Assembly (NCBI GenBank): GCA_040081715.1
Contig: JBEBFY010000006.1
Location: forward strand, 124,001 to 188,000
Direction of reading: 5' to 3'
From: CANKJK01 sp040081715
GTDB taxonomy: Bacteria; Acidobacteriota; Vicinamibacteria; Vicinamibacterales; UBA2999
Length of the DNA stretch: 64,000 bases
The notes under the pieces were generated by a model that saw nothing but the letters and a program-made list of their open reading frames with translations, had not been told where the DNA came from and made no database searches. A program made the translations under genes and the position numbers. Position 1 is the first letter of the stretch. Each line of letters begins with the position of its first letter. This document shows positions 34,601-43,373 of the stretch, in pieces.

Positions 34601-34677
34601 GCGCCACGTGGCAGCGCCCGACGTCGGTCCTAGCGGGCAGGCTGATGAAGTTCGGCCTCCAGATGGACTGGAAGTAA
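31609..34677 (+). CDS. TonB-dependent receptor with carboxypeptidase-regulatory domain
   Basis: Outer-membrane receptor of the large Oar/Cna-B-like type common in Acidobacteriota, 1022 residues. The signal peptide (LIACTLAVVGLLLSLPSVVAA) is followed by a CarboxypepD_reg domain (residues ~25-105, TIAGTIKDTTGGVLPGVTV), a plug region beginning ETVTVTGSSPVVDVQ, and a long barrel ending KFGLQMDWK. ATG 31609 has GAGGGG just upstream. It stands first in a rightward run of eight genes ending at 43341; the next gene starts 24 bases after its stop. It probably brings in the substrate handled by the downstream exported proteins; its ligand is unknown. Confidence 0.9.
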   Translation: MSRTRLIACTLAVVGLLLSLPSVVAAQSVSAGTIAGTIKDTTGGVLPGVTVEASSPVLIEKARSAVTDSQGNYRILDLRPGPYTVTFTLPGFSTVRREGLELATGFTANVSAEMKVGAMEETVTVTGSSPVVDVQNVRFQQVLSRDVWDSLPTGKTLSGYVQLTLGATMGASGQDVGGLKGDKAGGGASFSYHGAGQNDQSIVVDGMAVNAQTTGGGPWTRTTVNNDRAFEETTIGSGISAEQENAGILINMIPREGGNSISGTFALNGSGSRFQSDNLTPELVARGVPVQGKVVKLYDAGGGFGGKIKRDRLWFYASDRWWNAATVVPGSFFNATPQPAFGLLPIYTPDVSRPAVNAAPNHNDNLRLTWQVNDAHKISSFIEFQSACNCYYSASATRAPEAGQNLTAPYGSKNIVQVNWNYVRGTKLLFSAGNSSFFSAGRAEGLRPAETPVTAIPMIDLNTGFAWNAKGDDPFPAGTCCTPYADGEILGYTNYHDQKYTMTYSTGSHTFKVGGRTWLNTGRPGTSSYNNTPFGPVLISVRGGVNGVAPVPAAILLLVDPQGPATGTKNSGGSDVLTTALYAQEHWTLNRLTLNLGVRYDGMRGRYNAYTTAANNYQASFDFPEVKNSPNWNDIAPRLGAAYDLFGNGKTAIKASWGRFIVHQTGAGSSPSGSLGYGGGTRAWNDANRNFAPDCDLKNPLANGECGQLPNVNRGVPTRQSTFFDSKYLEGWGVRPYLWNSSVQVQHEVLPGFGVNIGYFRTTNGNITVTDNRAVTPADYTQYCVPAPTDAGLGSVSGSTLCGLQDLNPSKFGQVDNLVTLASELGVKPVNSFNGVDVGINARFGKGGSLSGGISTGRAEINNCFTIDAPHRPEYCNNVTDWMAGTQVKLLGNYPLPWWGLQVSATYQNIQGPAIAANRAYRSAEIAPSLGRNLSAGAAANVSIALLQPNAIWAPRFNQIDFRMTKIITVGKLRTMGQFDLYNLGNSSAILGVNNTYGATWQRPTSVLAGRLMKFGLQMDWK

Positions 34678-34701
34678 CCATTGAAGGGTGTGCTGTTGCG
34701 A

Positions 34702-35832
34702 ATGCCGAGCCGCCTCAGGCTTGTCACTGGACTGCTGGCGGCGCTCGGGTTCGCAGTGCTGATCGCGGGCGGAAGTACCTTCCGCGCAGAGCCGCAGCCG
34801 CGGTCGCGGGCATTCCTGATTGTCAGGTCCGACCTGGGTATTCACTATGGCAAGACCGAAGTGGACTGCCCGCAGGGCCTCGAGATGACGGTGGAGGAGG
34901 CGTTTCTCGCGTCCAAGACGCCTGAGGAGCGAGAACGCCTGCTGCGGCCCGAGAACGCGAAGGAGTACGGCAACGGTTGGAAGAATGACTTCATCACTGG
35001 CCCTGGCGGTGAGAACGTCTGCAACAACCCGAAGTCCTTCCTGAAGGACCCCCTGCATCCGCTGTATCGGGGTGTGAAGGGTAAGGCGGCTTACGGGATG
35101 AACCTGGACGGGACGTCTGACGGCCGCGCAACGCCGAACTCCTGCACGCACGAAAAGTTCGTGAGTGAGGCCGGCGAGCCGGCTGTGGATAACCAGCTCT
35201 ATCGGGCTGTCGGCTGCGCCAAGAACGTGCGCGGCCTTGGTCCACCGCTCGCACCGGTCCGCATCGACCCGTTCCTGGTCGAGATCCGGGGCGTCGATGA
35301 CCCGAAGAATGACGCGCAGATCGAGGTGGGAATCTACTCGAGCGAGGACACCCCGTTGCAGGGGCCTGACGGCCAGATGATGGCCAACCAGACACTCACC
35401 GTGACGAAGAACGCGCGCTGGCGGGCGACCGTCGAGGGGCGGATCGTCGACGGGCAGGTGACGACGGGCGTGATCGAGGATCTCCAGTTGCGGCACGTGC
35501 TGCCCACCTGGGGATTGCTCGGCCAGAACTATGCCTTCGAGTTCCACCGGGCGCGCCTCAGGCTGTCCCTGCAGGCGGATGGAACCCTCACGGGCCAGCT
35601 GGCCGCCTACCGGCCGATCGACAACATCTTCACGGTGGGACGCTGCTGCAAGGGCACGGCGAGCACGGCCAACACGGACTGCGCGTCCGAGCACAAGACG
35701 CTGGCAGCGATGGCGGACGGCTACCCGGACCCGGAAACCGGGCAGTGCACGATGATTTCGTCGGCCACCAACCTCACCGGCGTCCCCGTGTTTATCGCGG
35801 CTGCCACGGGGGAAATCTCGAGCCGACGGTAG
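34702..35832 (+). CDS. secreted cysteine-rich protein, unrecognised family (P1)
   Basis: First of five paralogues in this window that I cannot assign to a known family; 376 residues. A signal peptide (RLVTGLLAALGFAVLIAGG) is followed by a globular domain with no membrane segment. Features shared by all five: DCPxG near residue 60, a LLRPENAKEY-like helix, NVCNNPKSF, YGMNLDGTxDGRAT, VDNQLYRAxGC, a middle strand region with a PFLVEIRGVDD-like motif, YRPIDNI and a C-terminal ADGxPDPxTGxCTxIS. Mature P1 has eight Cys, including an adjacent pair (GRCCKGTAST), pointing to a disulfide-stabilised extracytoplasmic protein. The start could also be TTG 34681 or GTG 34690. Function unknown. Confidence 0.8.
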   Translation: MPSRLRLVTGLLAALGFAVLIAGGSTFRAEPQPRSRAFLIVRSDLGIHYGKTEVDCPQGLEMTVEEAFLASKTPEERERLLRPENAKEYGNGWKNDFITGPGGENVCNNPKSFLKDPLHPLYRGVKGKAAYGMNLDGTSDGRATPNSCTHEKFVSEAGEPAVDNQLYRAVGCAKNVRGLGPPLAPVRIDPFLVEIRGVDDPKNDAQIEVGIYSSEDTPLQGPDGQMMANQTLTVTKNARWRATVEGRIVDGQVTTGVIEDLQLRHVLPTWGLLGQNYAFEFHRARLRLSLQADGTLTGQLAAYRPIDNIFTVGRCCKGTASTANTDCASEHKTLAAMADGYPDPETGQCTMISSATNLTGVPVFIAAATGEISSRR

Positions 35833-35897
35833 ATTCAGGCCTCGAAATGCCTATCCTAAAGGCGCCTGCCTGGACGGCGGGCCAGGGCCCATACCAG

Positions 35898-37061
35898 ATG
35901 CCACACCCTCGCCATGTCGCCGTGATGCTGGTCGCGCTGGCGCTCGCCCTTGGCGCCGTGGGCACGCGCTCGCTCGGCGCCAACCGGGAAGGCTCGACGC
36001 TGGCGTTCCTAGTGGCGAAGTCGGATGTCGGGATCTTCTACGGGACGTTCGAAGAAGACTGTCCACAGGGCTTCGAGATGACGCTCGAAGAGTCCTACCT
36101 GGCGTCGCTGACGAAGGTCCAGCGCGAATGGATGCTGCGGCCGGAAAACGCGTTCGAATACGGCAACGCCTGGAAGAATGAGCACCTCAGCGGGCCCGGC
36201 GGCACGAACGTCTGCAGCAACCCGAAGTCGTTCCGCAACGACCCGCGCCGTCGTCCCTATCGCGGCGTGGCAGGAAAGAAGGCGTACGGCCTGAATCTCG
36301 ACGGAACCACGGATGGGCGTGCGACGCCCAGAACCTGCGCGCACCAGAAGTTCGAGGGTCTGAATGGGGAGCCGGTGGTAGACAACCAGCTGTATCGCGT
36401 CTCCGGGTGCAGCAAACTCAACCGGGGCACGGGACGCCAGTCGGTCGCCTATATGACCCCGTTCCTCGTCGAACTCATCGGCGTGGATGACGTCCGGAAC
36501 GATGACCGGGTGGAGGTCGGCGTCTATTCGCTGGCGGACAACGAGGTGTCCCTGAAGGGCGCGGACGGCTTCGACGTCTCGTACCAGACCTTCACCAGGA
36601 CCGCCAACGCCCGCTGGCACGCGACCACCCGTGCGCGCATCAACGACGGTGTGCTGACCTCCGACCCTATCCCGGTCGTGCGCCTGAGCCGGGCTGGCGG
36701 GTTCGGTGCCAGCCGTGCCAGCTACGAGCCCAACTCGCCCACCTTCGTGCGGAGCGGCGAGCACGAGTACCGGGACGTCCGGTTCCGGGTGACGATGAAG
36801 GCAGACGGGACATTTGAAGGTGTGATGGCGAACTACCGTCCCATCGACAACATCTATCTCAGCCAGTACGGCGGGGGGCGTGGGACGGCCTCCACGGCGA
36901 ACAACGATTGCGCGGCCGAGTTCAACACGCTCACCCAGTTCGCGGACGGGTATCCTGACCCCCAGACCGGGGAGTGCACGGCGATCTCGGCGGCGCAGAA
37001 CGTCACCGGGATCCCGGCGTTTATCGTGCGCCCGTCAGGTGGAGGGGCGGCCGCGAGATGA
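35898..37061 (+). CDS. secreted cysteine-containing paralogue (P2)
   Basis: Second member of the family, 387 residues, with signal peptide HVAVMLVALALALGAVG. It keeps FEEDCPQGFEMTLEE, LRPENAFEYG, NVCSNPKSF, YGLNLDGTTDGRAT, VDNQLYRVSGC and YRPIDNI. Unlike P1, P4 and P5 it lacks the adjacent Cys pair: the equivalent region reads LSQYGGGRGTASTAN, leaving six Cys. It also has a longer middle region (RAGGFGASRASYEPN). P3 matches it in all of these points, so P2 and P3 are a recent duplication. ATG 35898 gives a normal signal peptide; ATG 35847 upstream is possible. Its stop overlaps the P3 start. Confidence 0.78.
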   Translation: MPHPRHVAVMLVALALALGAVGTRSLGANREGSTLAFLVAKSDVGIFYGTFEEDCPQGFEMTLEESYLASLTKVQREWMLRPENAFEYGNAWKNEHLSGPGGTNVCSNPKSFRNDPRRRPYRGVAGKKAYGLNLDGTTDGRATPRTCAHQKFEGLNGEPVVDNQLYRVSGCSKLNRGTGRQSVAYMTPFLVELIGVDDVRNDDRVEVGVYSLADNEVSLKGADGFDVSYQTFTRTANARWHATTRARINDGVLTSDPIPVVRLSRAGGFGASRASYEPNSPTFVRSGEHEYRDVRFRVTMKADGTFEGVMANYRPIDNIYLSQYGGGRGTASTANNDCAAEFNTLTQFADGYPDPQTGECTAISAAQNVTGIPAFIVRPSGGGAAAR

Positions 37062-38218
37062 AACCGATGGCACGAGTTCTCGGACTCTGCCTTCTCGCGG
37101 CCCTGGCGTTCGGCGCGATGGGCATCCGTACGTACGGCGCGGGCAGTGCCGATGGAGCAGGTACGACCCGGGCGTTTCTGGTCGGCAAGGCCGACATGGG
37201 CTTCCACTACGGTACGTTCGAGGCGGATTGCCCACAGGGCTTCGAGTTGACCCTGGAGGAGTCGTATCTTGCCTCGCTCACGCCCGCGCAGCGCGAATGG
37301 ATGCTGCGGCCCGAGAATGCCTTCGAGTACGGCCACGCCTGGAAGAACGAGCATCTGGCAGATGCGGCCGGGGGCAATGTCTGCAGCAACCCCAAGTCGT
37401 TCAAGGACGACCCGCGCCGTCGTCCGTACCGCGGCGTGGCCAGCGCGGTGTCGTACGGCCTGAATCTCGATGGCACGTCAGATGGCCGGGCCACACCGAA
37501 GACCTGCGCGCACCAGAAGTTCGTGGGCCTGAACGGCGAGCCGGTGGTCGATAATCAGCTGTATCGTGCGTCGGGCTGCAGCAAGCTGAACCGCGGTACG
37601 GGACTGCAGAGCGAGCAGTACTTCGAACGGTCGTTTCTCATCGAATTGCGCGGGGTGGATGACATCCTGAACGATGCGCAGGTCGAGGTGGCGGTCTATT
37701 CGCTCGCCGATGGTGAGAGCGCCCTGAAATCCGCGACTGGGTCGGACGTGGCGTATCAGACGTTCACCATCACCGCCAACCCACGGTGGCGAGCTCAGGC
37801 CACTGCACGCATCGTCGACGGCGTCGTGATGTCCGACCCCATTCCGGTGATGCATTTGAGCCGTGCCGGCGGCTTTGCGGCGGGCCGGGGTAACTATGCG
37901 CCGGGATCTCCGGAGCGCAACTTCGTGTTTGCCGGTGAGTTTGAGCTCCGGGACGTCCGGTTCCGGCTGACGTTCCAGCCGGACGGGTCGATCACCGGCG
38001 TGATGGCGAACTACCGGCCGATCGACAACATCTACCTCAGCGAGTACGCCGGGGGCCGGGGCACAGCGAGCATCGCCAATAACGACTGCGCGGCCGAGTA
38101 CAACACGCTCGCCAGGTTCGCGGACGCCTATCCGGATCCGGCGACAGGCGAGTGCACGGCCATTTCGGCGGCTCAGAACATCGCCGGCGTGCCCGCGTTC
38201 GTGGTGCAGCCCAAATGA
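37058..38218 (+). CDS. secreted cysteine-containing paralogue (P3)
   Basis: Third family member, 386 residues, very close to P2 along its whole length (MLRPENAFEYGHAWKNEH, NVCSNPKSFKDDPRRRPY, SRAGGFAAGRGNYAPG). Signal peptide RVLGLCLLAALAFGAMG. Six mature Cys, no adjacent pair (LSEYAGGRGTASIAN). ATG 37058 overlaps the P2 stop, and its own TGA overlaps the ATG of the DUF1592 gene, so translation of P2, P3 and the haem protein is coupled. That coupling is the strongest sign that the P proteins work with DUF1592/DUF1552. Confidence 0.8.
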   Translation: MKPMARVLGLCLLAALAFGAMGIRTYGAGSADGAGTTRAFLVGKADMGFHYGTFEADCPQGFELTLEESYLASLTPAQREWMLRPENAFEYGHAWKNEHLADAAGGNVCSNPKSFKDDPRRRPYRGVASAVSYGLNLDGTSDGRATPKTCAHQKFVGLNGEPVVDNQLYRASGCSKLNRGTGLQSEQYFERSFLIELRGVDDILNDAQVEVAVYSLADGESALKSATGSDVAYQTFTITANPRWRAQATARIVDGVVMSDPIPVMHLSRAGGFAAGRGNYAPGSPERNFVFAGEFELRDVRFRLTFQPDGSITGVMANYRPIDNIYLSEYAGGRGTASIANNDCAAEYNTLARFADAYPDPATGECTAISAAQNIAGVPAFVVQPK

Positions 38219-39906
38219 AGCCAGGGATGAGCATGTTCAAGCGGCAGACCATGGTCAGTCGAGTCGGATGGGGGATGGGTCTCGCTGTCGTCGCAGCGAC
38301 GCTGTCCGTGACCGGTTATGCGGCGGATGCACCTGCCGGCGGCACGCCCGGTATGCGCCGGCTCACCGACGACCAGTACCGGAACGCGATCATCGACATT
38401 CTCGGCGAGGACATCGAGTACGCGGGACGGTTCGATCCGGTGTTGCGGCCGACACACGGCCTGCAGGTGCAGGGGGTGAGTCAGATATCGGTGTCACCCG
38501 CGGGCTTCGAGCAGTACGACAAGGTCGGCCGGACCATCGCCGCGCAGGTCGTCGACGACCGCCATCGGCCGCTGCTGGTCGGTTGCGCGCCCAGGACGGC
38601 GACGCTGCCCGATGATGCGTGCGCGACCGCCTTCTTCCGGCGCACGGGAGAGTTCCTGTTCCGGCGTCCGTTGAAGGCGGCGGACGTGCAGTTGTACGTC
38701 ACGGCCGCGCATCAGGCGACGGGGCTGACAAACGACTTCTACGGCGGCCTGGCCGATGGACTCGGCATGATGCTGGCCTCCCCACGGTTCCTGTTCGAGA
38801 TCGACGTCACGGAACCTGATCCGGCGCGACCCGGCGCGCGGCGGCTTGATGCGTACTCGAAGGCCTCGCGGCTCAGCTTCTTCCTGTGGAACACGACGCC
38901 CGATCGGGAACTGCTCGAGGCTGCCGCCAGGGGAACGCTGCACACGCCCGCCGGCCTGAAGCGGCAAGTCGACCGCCTGCTGGCGTCGCCGCGCCTCGAA
39001 AACGGTGTGCGGACATTCTTCGCCGACATGCTGGGCTTCGATCAGATCGCCGACCTGTCCAAGGACGGTGAGATCTATCCGCAGTTCACGCCGAATGCCA
39101 AGCGTGACATGCCCGAGCAGACCCTGCGCACGATCGTGGATCTGCTGGTCACCAACAACGGCGACTACCGGGATTTGTTCACCACCCGGCGTACGTTCCT
39201 GACCCGGGCGCTTGGCGCCGTCTACCGCGTGCCGGTCAGTGAGAAGAGCGACTGGGTGCCGTACGAGTTTCCCGCAGACAGTCCCCGCGCGGGTCTGCTG
39301 ACGCAGCCCAGCTTCATCGCGACCTTTTCGCATCCGGGCCGCAGCTCGCCGACGCTGCGTGGAAAGGCCCTCCGTGAGCTGGTGCTCTGTCAACCCGTGC
39401 CGGATCCGCCCAACAACGTGGACTTCAGCCAGGTGGAGAACACGGCGAAGGGAACGGTACGTGTGCGACTGACGGCGCATCGATCGAACCCGGCGTGTGC
39501 GTCGTGCCACCGGTTCATGGATCCCGTCGGCCTGGCCCTCGAGAATTTCGACGGCGCGGGAACCTACCGGTCGCAGGAGAACGGCGTAGCCATCGACGCT
39601 ACCGGGGACCTGGACGGCAGCAAGTTCGCAGACCCGGTCAGCCTTGGGCTTGCCGTTCGGAATCACCCGCAGTTGCCGGCATGTCTGGCGAAGCGGGTGT
39701 TCGAGTTCGCCGTGCGACGCCCGCTCGATACGGCCGAGGCCGCATGGGTGAAGACCCTGAGCACGCGATTTGTCGAGCACAACTATCGAATACGCGAGCT
39801 GCTGCGCATCGTCGCGACGAGCGACCAGTTGTTCAGGGCGCCGAATCCCCCGGTCACGGCCGCGAAGGCCACGGCAACGTCAGTTCCTTCTCGAGAGGTC
39901 AAGTAA
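38215..39906 (+). CDS. DUF1592-family exported haem protein, copy A
   Basis: Planctomycete-cytochrome-type protein of 563 residues. It has the usual order: a DUF1587-like N-terminal segment (MRRLTDDQYRNAIIDILG), DUF1592 (FFRRTGEFLFRRPL to ASPRLENGVRTFF), DUF1588 (SPRAGLLTQPSFIA) with one haem-c site CASCH at residues 428-432, and DUF1585 at the C-terminus (LPACLAKRVFEFAVRRPL). A signal segment (GMGLAVVAATLSVTGYA) exports it. The biochemical role of the family is unknown; it is almost always paired with a DUF1552 protein, as here. The start overlaps the P3 stop and its stop (TAATG) overlaps the next start. Confidence 0.88.
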   Translation: MKPGMSMFKRQTMVSRVGWGMGLAVVAATLSVTGYAADAPAGGTPGMRRLTDDQYRNAIIDILGEDIEYAGRFDPVLRPTHGLQVQGVSQISVSPAGFEQYDKVGRTIAAQVVDDRHRPLLVGCAPRTATLPDDACATAFFRRTGEFLFRRPLKAADVQLYVTAAHQATGLTNDFYGGLADGLGMMLASPRFLFEIDVTEPDPARPGARRLDAYSKASRLSFFLWNTTPDRELLEAAARGTLHTPAGLKRQVDRLLASPRLENGVRTFFADMLGFDQIADLSKDGEIYPQFTPNAKRDMPEQTLRTIVDLLVTNNGDYRDLFTTRRTFLTRALGAVYRVPVSEKSDWVPYEFPADSPRAGLLTQPSFIATFSHPGRSSPTLRGKALRELVLCQPVPDPPNNVDFSQVENTAKGTVRVRLTAHRSNPACASCHRFMDPVGLALENFDGAGTYRSQENGVAIDATGDLDGSKFADPVSLGLAVRNHPQLPACLAKRVFEFAVRRPLDTAEAAWVKTLSTRFVEHNYRIRELLRIVATSDQLFRAPNPPVTAAKATATSVPSREVK

Positions 39907-41243
39907 TGAATCGCCTACAGCGTCGAACCGTCCTTCGCGGCTTGTTCAACGGCGCTTCGGTAGCCGTGGCACTGCCGTACCTGGATTGTTTCCTCAACAC
40001 CAACGGCACGCTGCTGGCGGCCGAGGGCGCACCGCTCCCGACTCGCTTCGGTACGTGGTTCTGGGGACTGGGCGTGAACCCGAACCGGTTCTTTCCGACG
40101 AAGCCAGGCAAAGGGTATGACCTGCTGCCCGAACTGAGCCCGATTGCGAAGTTCCAGGACAAGGTCAGCGTGTTCAGCGGCTTTGACTGCCTGACGGACG
40201 GGAAGCCGGTCATCCCCCATGGGACAGGAAGCACGACGTTCCGGTCGGGCACGGCGCCAGGTGCGGGCGGCGCGCTGCCCGGTGCGACGTTCGACAATAT
40301 CGTGGCGGACGCGATCGGCACGGGCACGCGGTTTCGCACGCTCGACGTCTCCGCAATCGGCGACAGTCGCAACAGCCTGAGCGGCCAGGGTGCCGGCCAG
40401 ATGAATCCGGTCGAGACCAACGCGATGCGGTTCTATCAGCGCCTCTTCGGTGACGGCTTCGTCGACCCGAATGGGGCGACGTTCGCACCGGACCCGAAGG
40501 TGATGGCGCACAAGAGCGTGTTGTCGGTCGTGAAAGAGGAACGCAAGGCGCTGGAACGCTCGCTCGGGGCGGCCGATCGGGCACGCCTCGATCAGTACTT
40601 CACGGCCGTCCGCCAGACCGAAGAGCAGCTGACGCTGCAGCTCCGGAAGCCAGAGCCGCTCGTGGCCTGCAAGGTGCCGCCTGCCCCGCAGGAGAAGGAA
40701 GTGCAGACCGTGCTGGAGGATGTGATTCAGAATCACGACATGATGGCGCGCCTGCTGGCCATGGCGCTCGCCTGCAACCAGACGAAGGTGTTCAACGTCG
40801 CGTTCAGCAACGGGGCGTCATCGCTGACGCGGCGGGGCAGTTCAACGACGCACCATCAGTTGACGCACGACGAGGTGATCGACCCGCGCGTCGGCTACCA
40901 GCCGGAGGCCACCAAGTTCGTCGAGGCGCTGATGGGCGGGTGGGCCACCTTCCTGAGCATCCTGGATGGCATGCCCGAGGGCGACGGGACGCTCCTCGAC
41001 CACATGCTGGTCGTGGCGCACTCGGAGACGGAGTACGCGAAGAACCACACCGTCACCAATCTGCCCATCATGTTCGCGGGCAGCGCCAACGGCCGCATCC
41101 GCACAGGGATGCACGTGTCCGTCAAGCGGGAGCCGGTCTCGCGCGTGGCCCTGACGGCGATGCAGGCGGTGGGTGTGCAGGTGGAGTCCTTCGGCACGCT
41201 GTCCATGCAGACGAAGAAGCCGATCAGCGAACTGCTGGTCTGA
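39906..41243 (+). CDS. DUF1552-family Tat-exported protein, copy A
   Basis: A 445-residue protein with a twin-arginine export signal (QRRTVLRGLFNGASVAVALP). It has the DUF1552 landmarks: TRFGTWFWGLG, the GFDCL segment, a central KSVLSVVKEE helix, SSLTRRGSSTTHHQLTHDE, and near the C-terminus LDHMLVVAHSETEYAKNH. The family is distantly related in layout to DUF1501/sulfatase-like proteins (LLDHMLVVAHSE resembles their C-terminal motif) but has no shown activity. The Tat signal implies folding, possibly with a cofactor or metal, before export. It is coupled by overlapping codons to the DUF1592 gene. Confidence 0.88.
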   Translation: MNRLQRRTVLRGLFNGASVAVALPYLDCFLNTNGTLLAAEGAPLPTRFGTWFWGLGVNPNRFFPTKPGKGYDLLPELSPIAKFQDKVSVFSGFDCLTDGKPVIPHGTGSTTFRSGTAPGAGGALPGATFDNIVADAIGTGTRFRTLDVSAIGDSRNSLSGQGAGQMNPVETNAMRFYQRLFGDGFVDPNGATFAPDPKVMAHKSVLSVVKEERKALERSLGAADRARLDQYFTAVRQTEEQLTLQLRKPEPLVACKVPPAPQEKEVQTVLEDVIQNHDMMARLLAMALACNQTKVFNVAFSNGASSLTRRGSSTTHHQLTHDEVIDPRVGYQPEATKFVEALMGGWATFLSILDGMPEGDGTLLDHMLVVAHSETEYAKNHTVTNLPIMFAGSANGRIRTGMHVSVKREPVSRVALTAMQAVGVQVESFGTLSMQTKKPISELLV

Positions 41244-41263
41244 GAGAGGCTGGAGGCGTGACC

Positions 41264-42163
41264 ATGAAGGCGCAGCGACATCGCCGCGGGGCCGTCATTC
41301 TGTCGATTAGCCTGTTCGGAATGCTGGCGGGCCACCGGGACGTGGCCGCCCGGCAGCCTTCGCCCGCAGTACAGACCCCGCCGGAGGTGACGATTCAGCC
41401 GCTGCCGCCGGGGCCTGTGTTTGCGGATGTGGACGGCTACACGTTGTATGTCAGTGAGCGGGATGCCGAGCCGGGCAAGTCGGCGTGTGTTGGCGCCTGC
41501 ACCGCGGAGTGGACGCCGTTGCGGGCCCCGGCAGATGCGCAGGTGATCGGCGAATGGACGCTCGTGGCGCGTGCCGACGGGGCGGCGCAATGGGCCTACA
41601 AGGGGCGGCCGTTGTATCGGTACGCGAAGGAAACCAGGCCACGCTGGGCCGACGGACAGAGCCAGTCATGGCGGTATGCGCTGGTGTCGCCGTTCCCCGC
41701 GCGCGGCGCCTTCGGCCGCCAACAGGGCCTCGGGGGTGCTCCCCCGGCTGCAGCCGCCGCAGCCGCAGCGGGCGCTGGACTCGCGCAGGGTGGGGCTGGT
41801 TTTGCCAATGTGCGCGGTGTCCGGCCCCCGAAGGTGCCGCTGCCGCCGGGGGTGCCTGGCGGCATCACGGGACAGCCGAACACCGAGGGCGCCGTCTTCG
41901 CGGATGCCAAGGGCCTGACGCTCTATACGTCGACCGCCGCTGCAACCTGCGCCGGACCCTGTCTGGAGGTGTGGAGGCCGCTGCCGGCCCCGCTGCTGGC
42001 GACCGCACCTGCTGGCGACTGGAGCATCGCGACCAGGCCGGATGGAACGCTGCAGTGGTCCCACAAGGGCAAGCCCCTGTACCGGTCCCGCAAGGATATG
42101 AAAGCTGGAGACACGAACGGTGCCGACAGTGACTGGCAGGCGCTTCGCGTCCCAGGGCACTAG
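41264..42163 (+). CDS. secreted Lipoprotein_15-type repeat protein, copy A
   Basis: Exported 299-residue protein with two repeats of the 'secreted repeat of unknown function' type (PF03640-like, COG4315). Repeat 1 has VFADVDGYTLYVSERD, then CVGACTAEW and WAYKGRPLYRYAKE. Repeat 2 has VFADAKGLTLYTS, CAGPCLEVW and WSHKGKPLYRSRKD. Each repeat carries a close Cys pair. The linker between them is Ala/Gly/Pro-rich, with eight consecutive alanines. The signal peptide has no clear lipobox. TGGAGG lies 7 bases before ATG 41264. Some relatives in redox-active bacteria are thought to bind haem or take part in extracellular electron transfer, but the function is open. Confidence 0.82.
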   Translation: MKAQRHRRGAVILSISLFGMLAGHRDVAARQPSPAVQTPPEVTIQPLPPGPVFADVDGYTLYVSERDAEPGKSACVGACTAEWTPLRAPADAQVIGEWTLVARADGAAQWAYKGRPLYRYAKETRPRWADGQSQSWRYALVSPFPARGAFGRQQGLGGAPPAAAAAAAAGAGLAQGGAGFANVRGVRPPKVPLPPGVPGGITGQPNTEGAVFADAKGLTLYTSTAAATCAGPCLEVWRPLPAPLLATAPAGDWSIATRPDGTLQWSHKGKPLYRSRKDMKAGDTNGADSDWQALRVPGH

Positions 42164-42201
42164 GCTGCAGAGGCCCCATTTCTCAAGCAAACGGAGGCAG
42201 C

Positions 42202-43341
42202 ATGAGTCACGCCGAGAAGACGATGCGTCGCAGCGGAGTCCGGACGATCGCGCTCTGTGCCACCCTGGGAGTCACGGTCCTGGCAGGCGGCCGTCTTGGC
42301 GCCGGCCGTGAAGGCACCACCCTGGGCTTCCTCATCACGCGGTCGTCCCTTGCGGTGTACGACAACGGGATGGCGACGGACTGTCCCGACGGTGTCGATC
42401 CGACCGTTGAAGAGAACTTCCAGCGACGCCTGGCGCCAGCCGAGCGCGAACGGCTGCTCAAGCCGGAGAACGCCAAGGAGTACGCGGCGATCTGGAAGGA
42501 TACGTTCATCACCGGGCCCGGTGATGTGAATGTGTGCAACAACCCGAAGTCCTTCAAGGATGATCCGCGGCACCCGCCCTCGCGAGGAGCTCAGGGCCGC
42601 GTCGCCTTCGGCATGAACCTGGATGGGACGACGGATGGGCGCGCGACCGCCGTGACGTGCGGCCACGCGAAGTTCGAAGGGCCCAATGGAGACAAGGGCG
42701 TTGACAACCAGTTATACCGAGCCACGGGCTGTTCCAAGGGCTATCGGGGTACCGGGGGGAGCGTTCAGCAGGGAGGAGGCATTCCCTCGTTCCTCATCGA
42801 GATTCGCGGCGTCGACAACCCACAGAGCGACGACCGCGTTGAGGTGGGCATCTACTCCACCGACGACGTCCTCATTCAGTCGCAGAATGGTGGAGCACTG
42901 CCGTACCAGACCTTTCACATCGCAGCGAACCCCCGCTTCCATAACGAAACACGCGGACGGATCGTCAACGGGGAGATCGTAACCGATGCCCTGGACGCGC
43001 TGTATCTGAAGTGGCGCATATCCACGCTGGGACTGTTTGGAGAGGCGTCGGAGAACGAGTTCCGGCGTGCGCGATTGCAGCTGCGCATCGAGCCGGATGG
43101 CGGGCTGATCGGCCAGCTTGGCGGGTACCGTCCCCTGATGAACATCTCGACGAGCGGGTACTGCTGCAAGGCGACGGCATCGACCGCCAACATCGACTGC
43201 GCCGCCCACTACAACACCCTCGCGGTGATGGCCGATGGTGATCCCGATCCGGAGACTGGTGCCTGCACCACGATCTCCGCAGTCCACACGCTGAAGGGCA
43301 TTCCCGCGTTCGTGCTCCACGGGTCCACCGGGAGCCGCTAG
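42202..43341 (+). CDS. secreted cysteine-rich paralogue (P4)
   Basis: Fourth and most divergent member, 379 residues, signal peptide RTIALCATLGVTVLAGG. It keeps LLKPENAKEY, NVCNNPKSF, FGMNLDGTTDGRAT, VDNQLYRATGC and the adjacent Cys pair (GYCCKATASTAN). It lacks the HYG segment before the first Cys (AVYDNGMATDCPDG) and reads YRPLMNI in place of YRPIDNI. Eight mature Cys. GGAGG precedes the ATG. It ends the rightward run of copy A; the two-component genes converge on it with 32 bases between stops. Confidence 0.8.
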   Translation: MSHAEKTMRRSGVRTIALCATLGVTVLAGGRLGAGREGTTLGFLITRSSLAVYDNGMATDCPDGVDPTVEENFQRRLAPAERERLLKPENAKEYAAIWKDTFITGPGDVNVCNNPKSFKDDPRHPPSRGAQGRVAFGMNLDGTTDGRATAVTCGHAKFEGPNGDKGVDNQLYRATGCSKGYRGTGGSVQQGGGIPSFLIEIRGVDNPQSDDRVEVGIYSTDDVLIQSQNGGALPYQTFHIAANPRFHNETRGRIVNGEIVTDALDALYLKWRISTLGLFGEASENEFRRARLQLRIEPDGGLIGQLGGYRPLMNISTSGYCCKATASTANIDCAAHYNTLAVMADGDPDPETGACTTISAVHTLKGIPAFVLHGSTGSR

Positions 43342-43373
43342 CCTCGCGGCTGTGACCGCCGCCAGGCGGGTGC

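Noticed and set aside
41744..41775. Run of alanine codons in the copy A repeat protein, considered as a tandem repeat of interest
   Set aside because: It is a simple low-complexity linker between two domains and absent in copy B.
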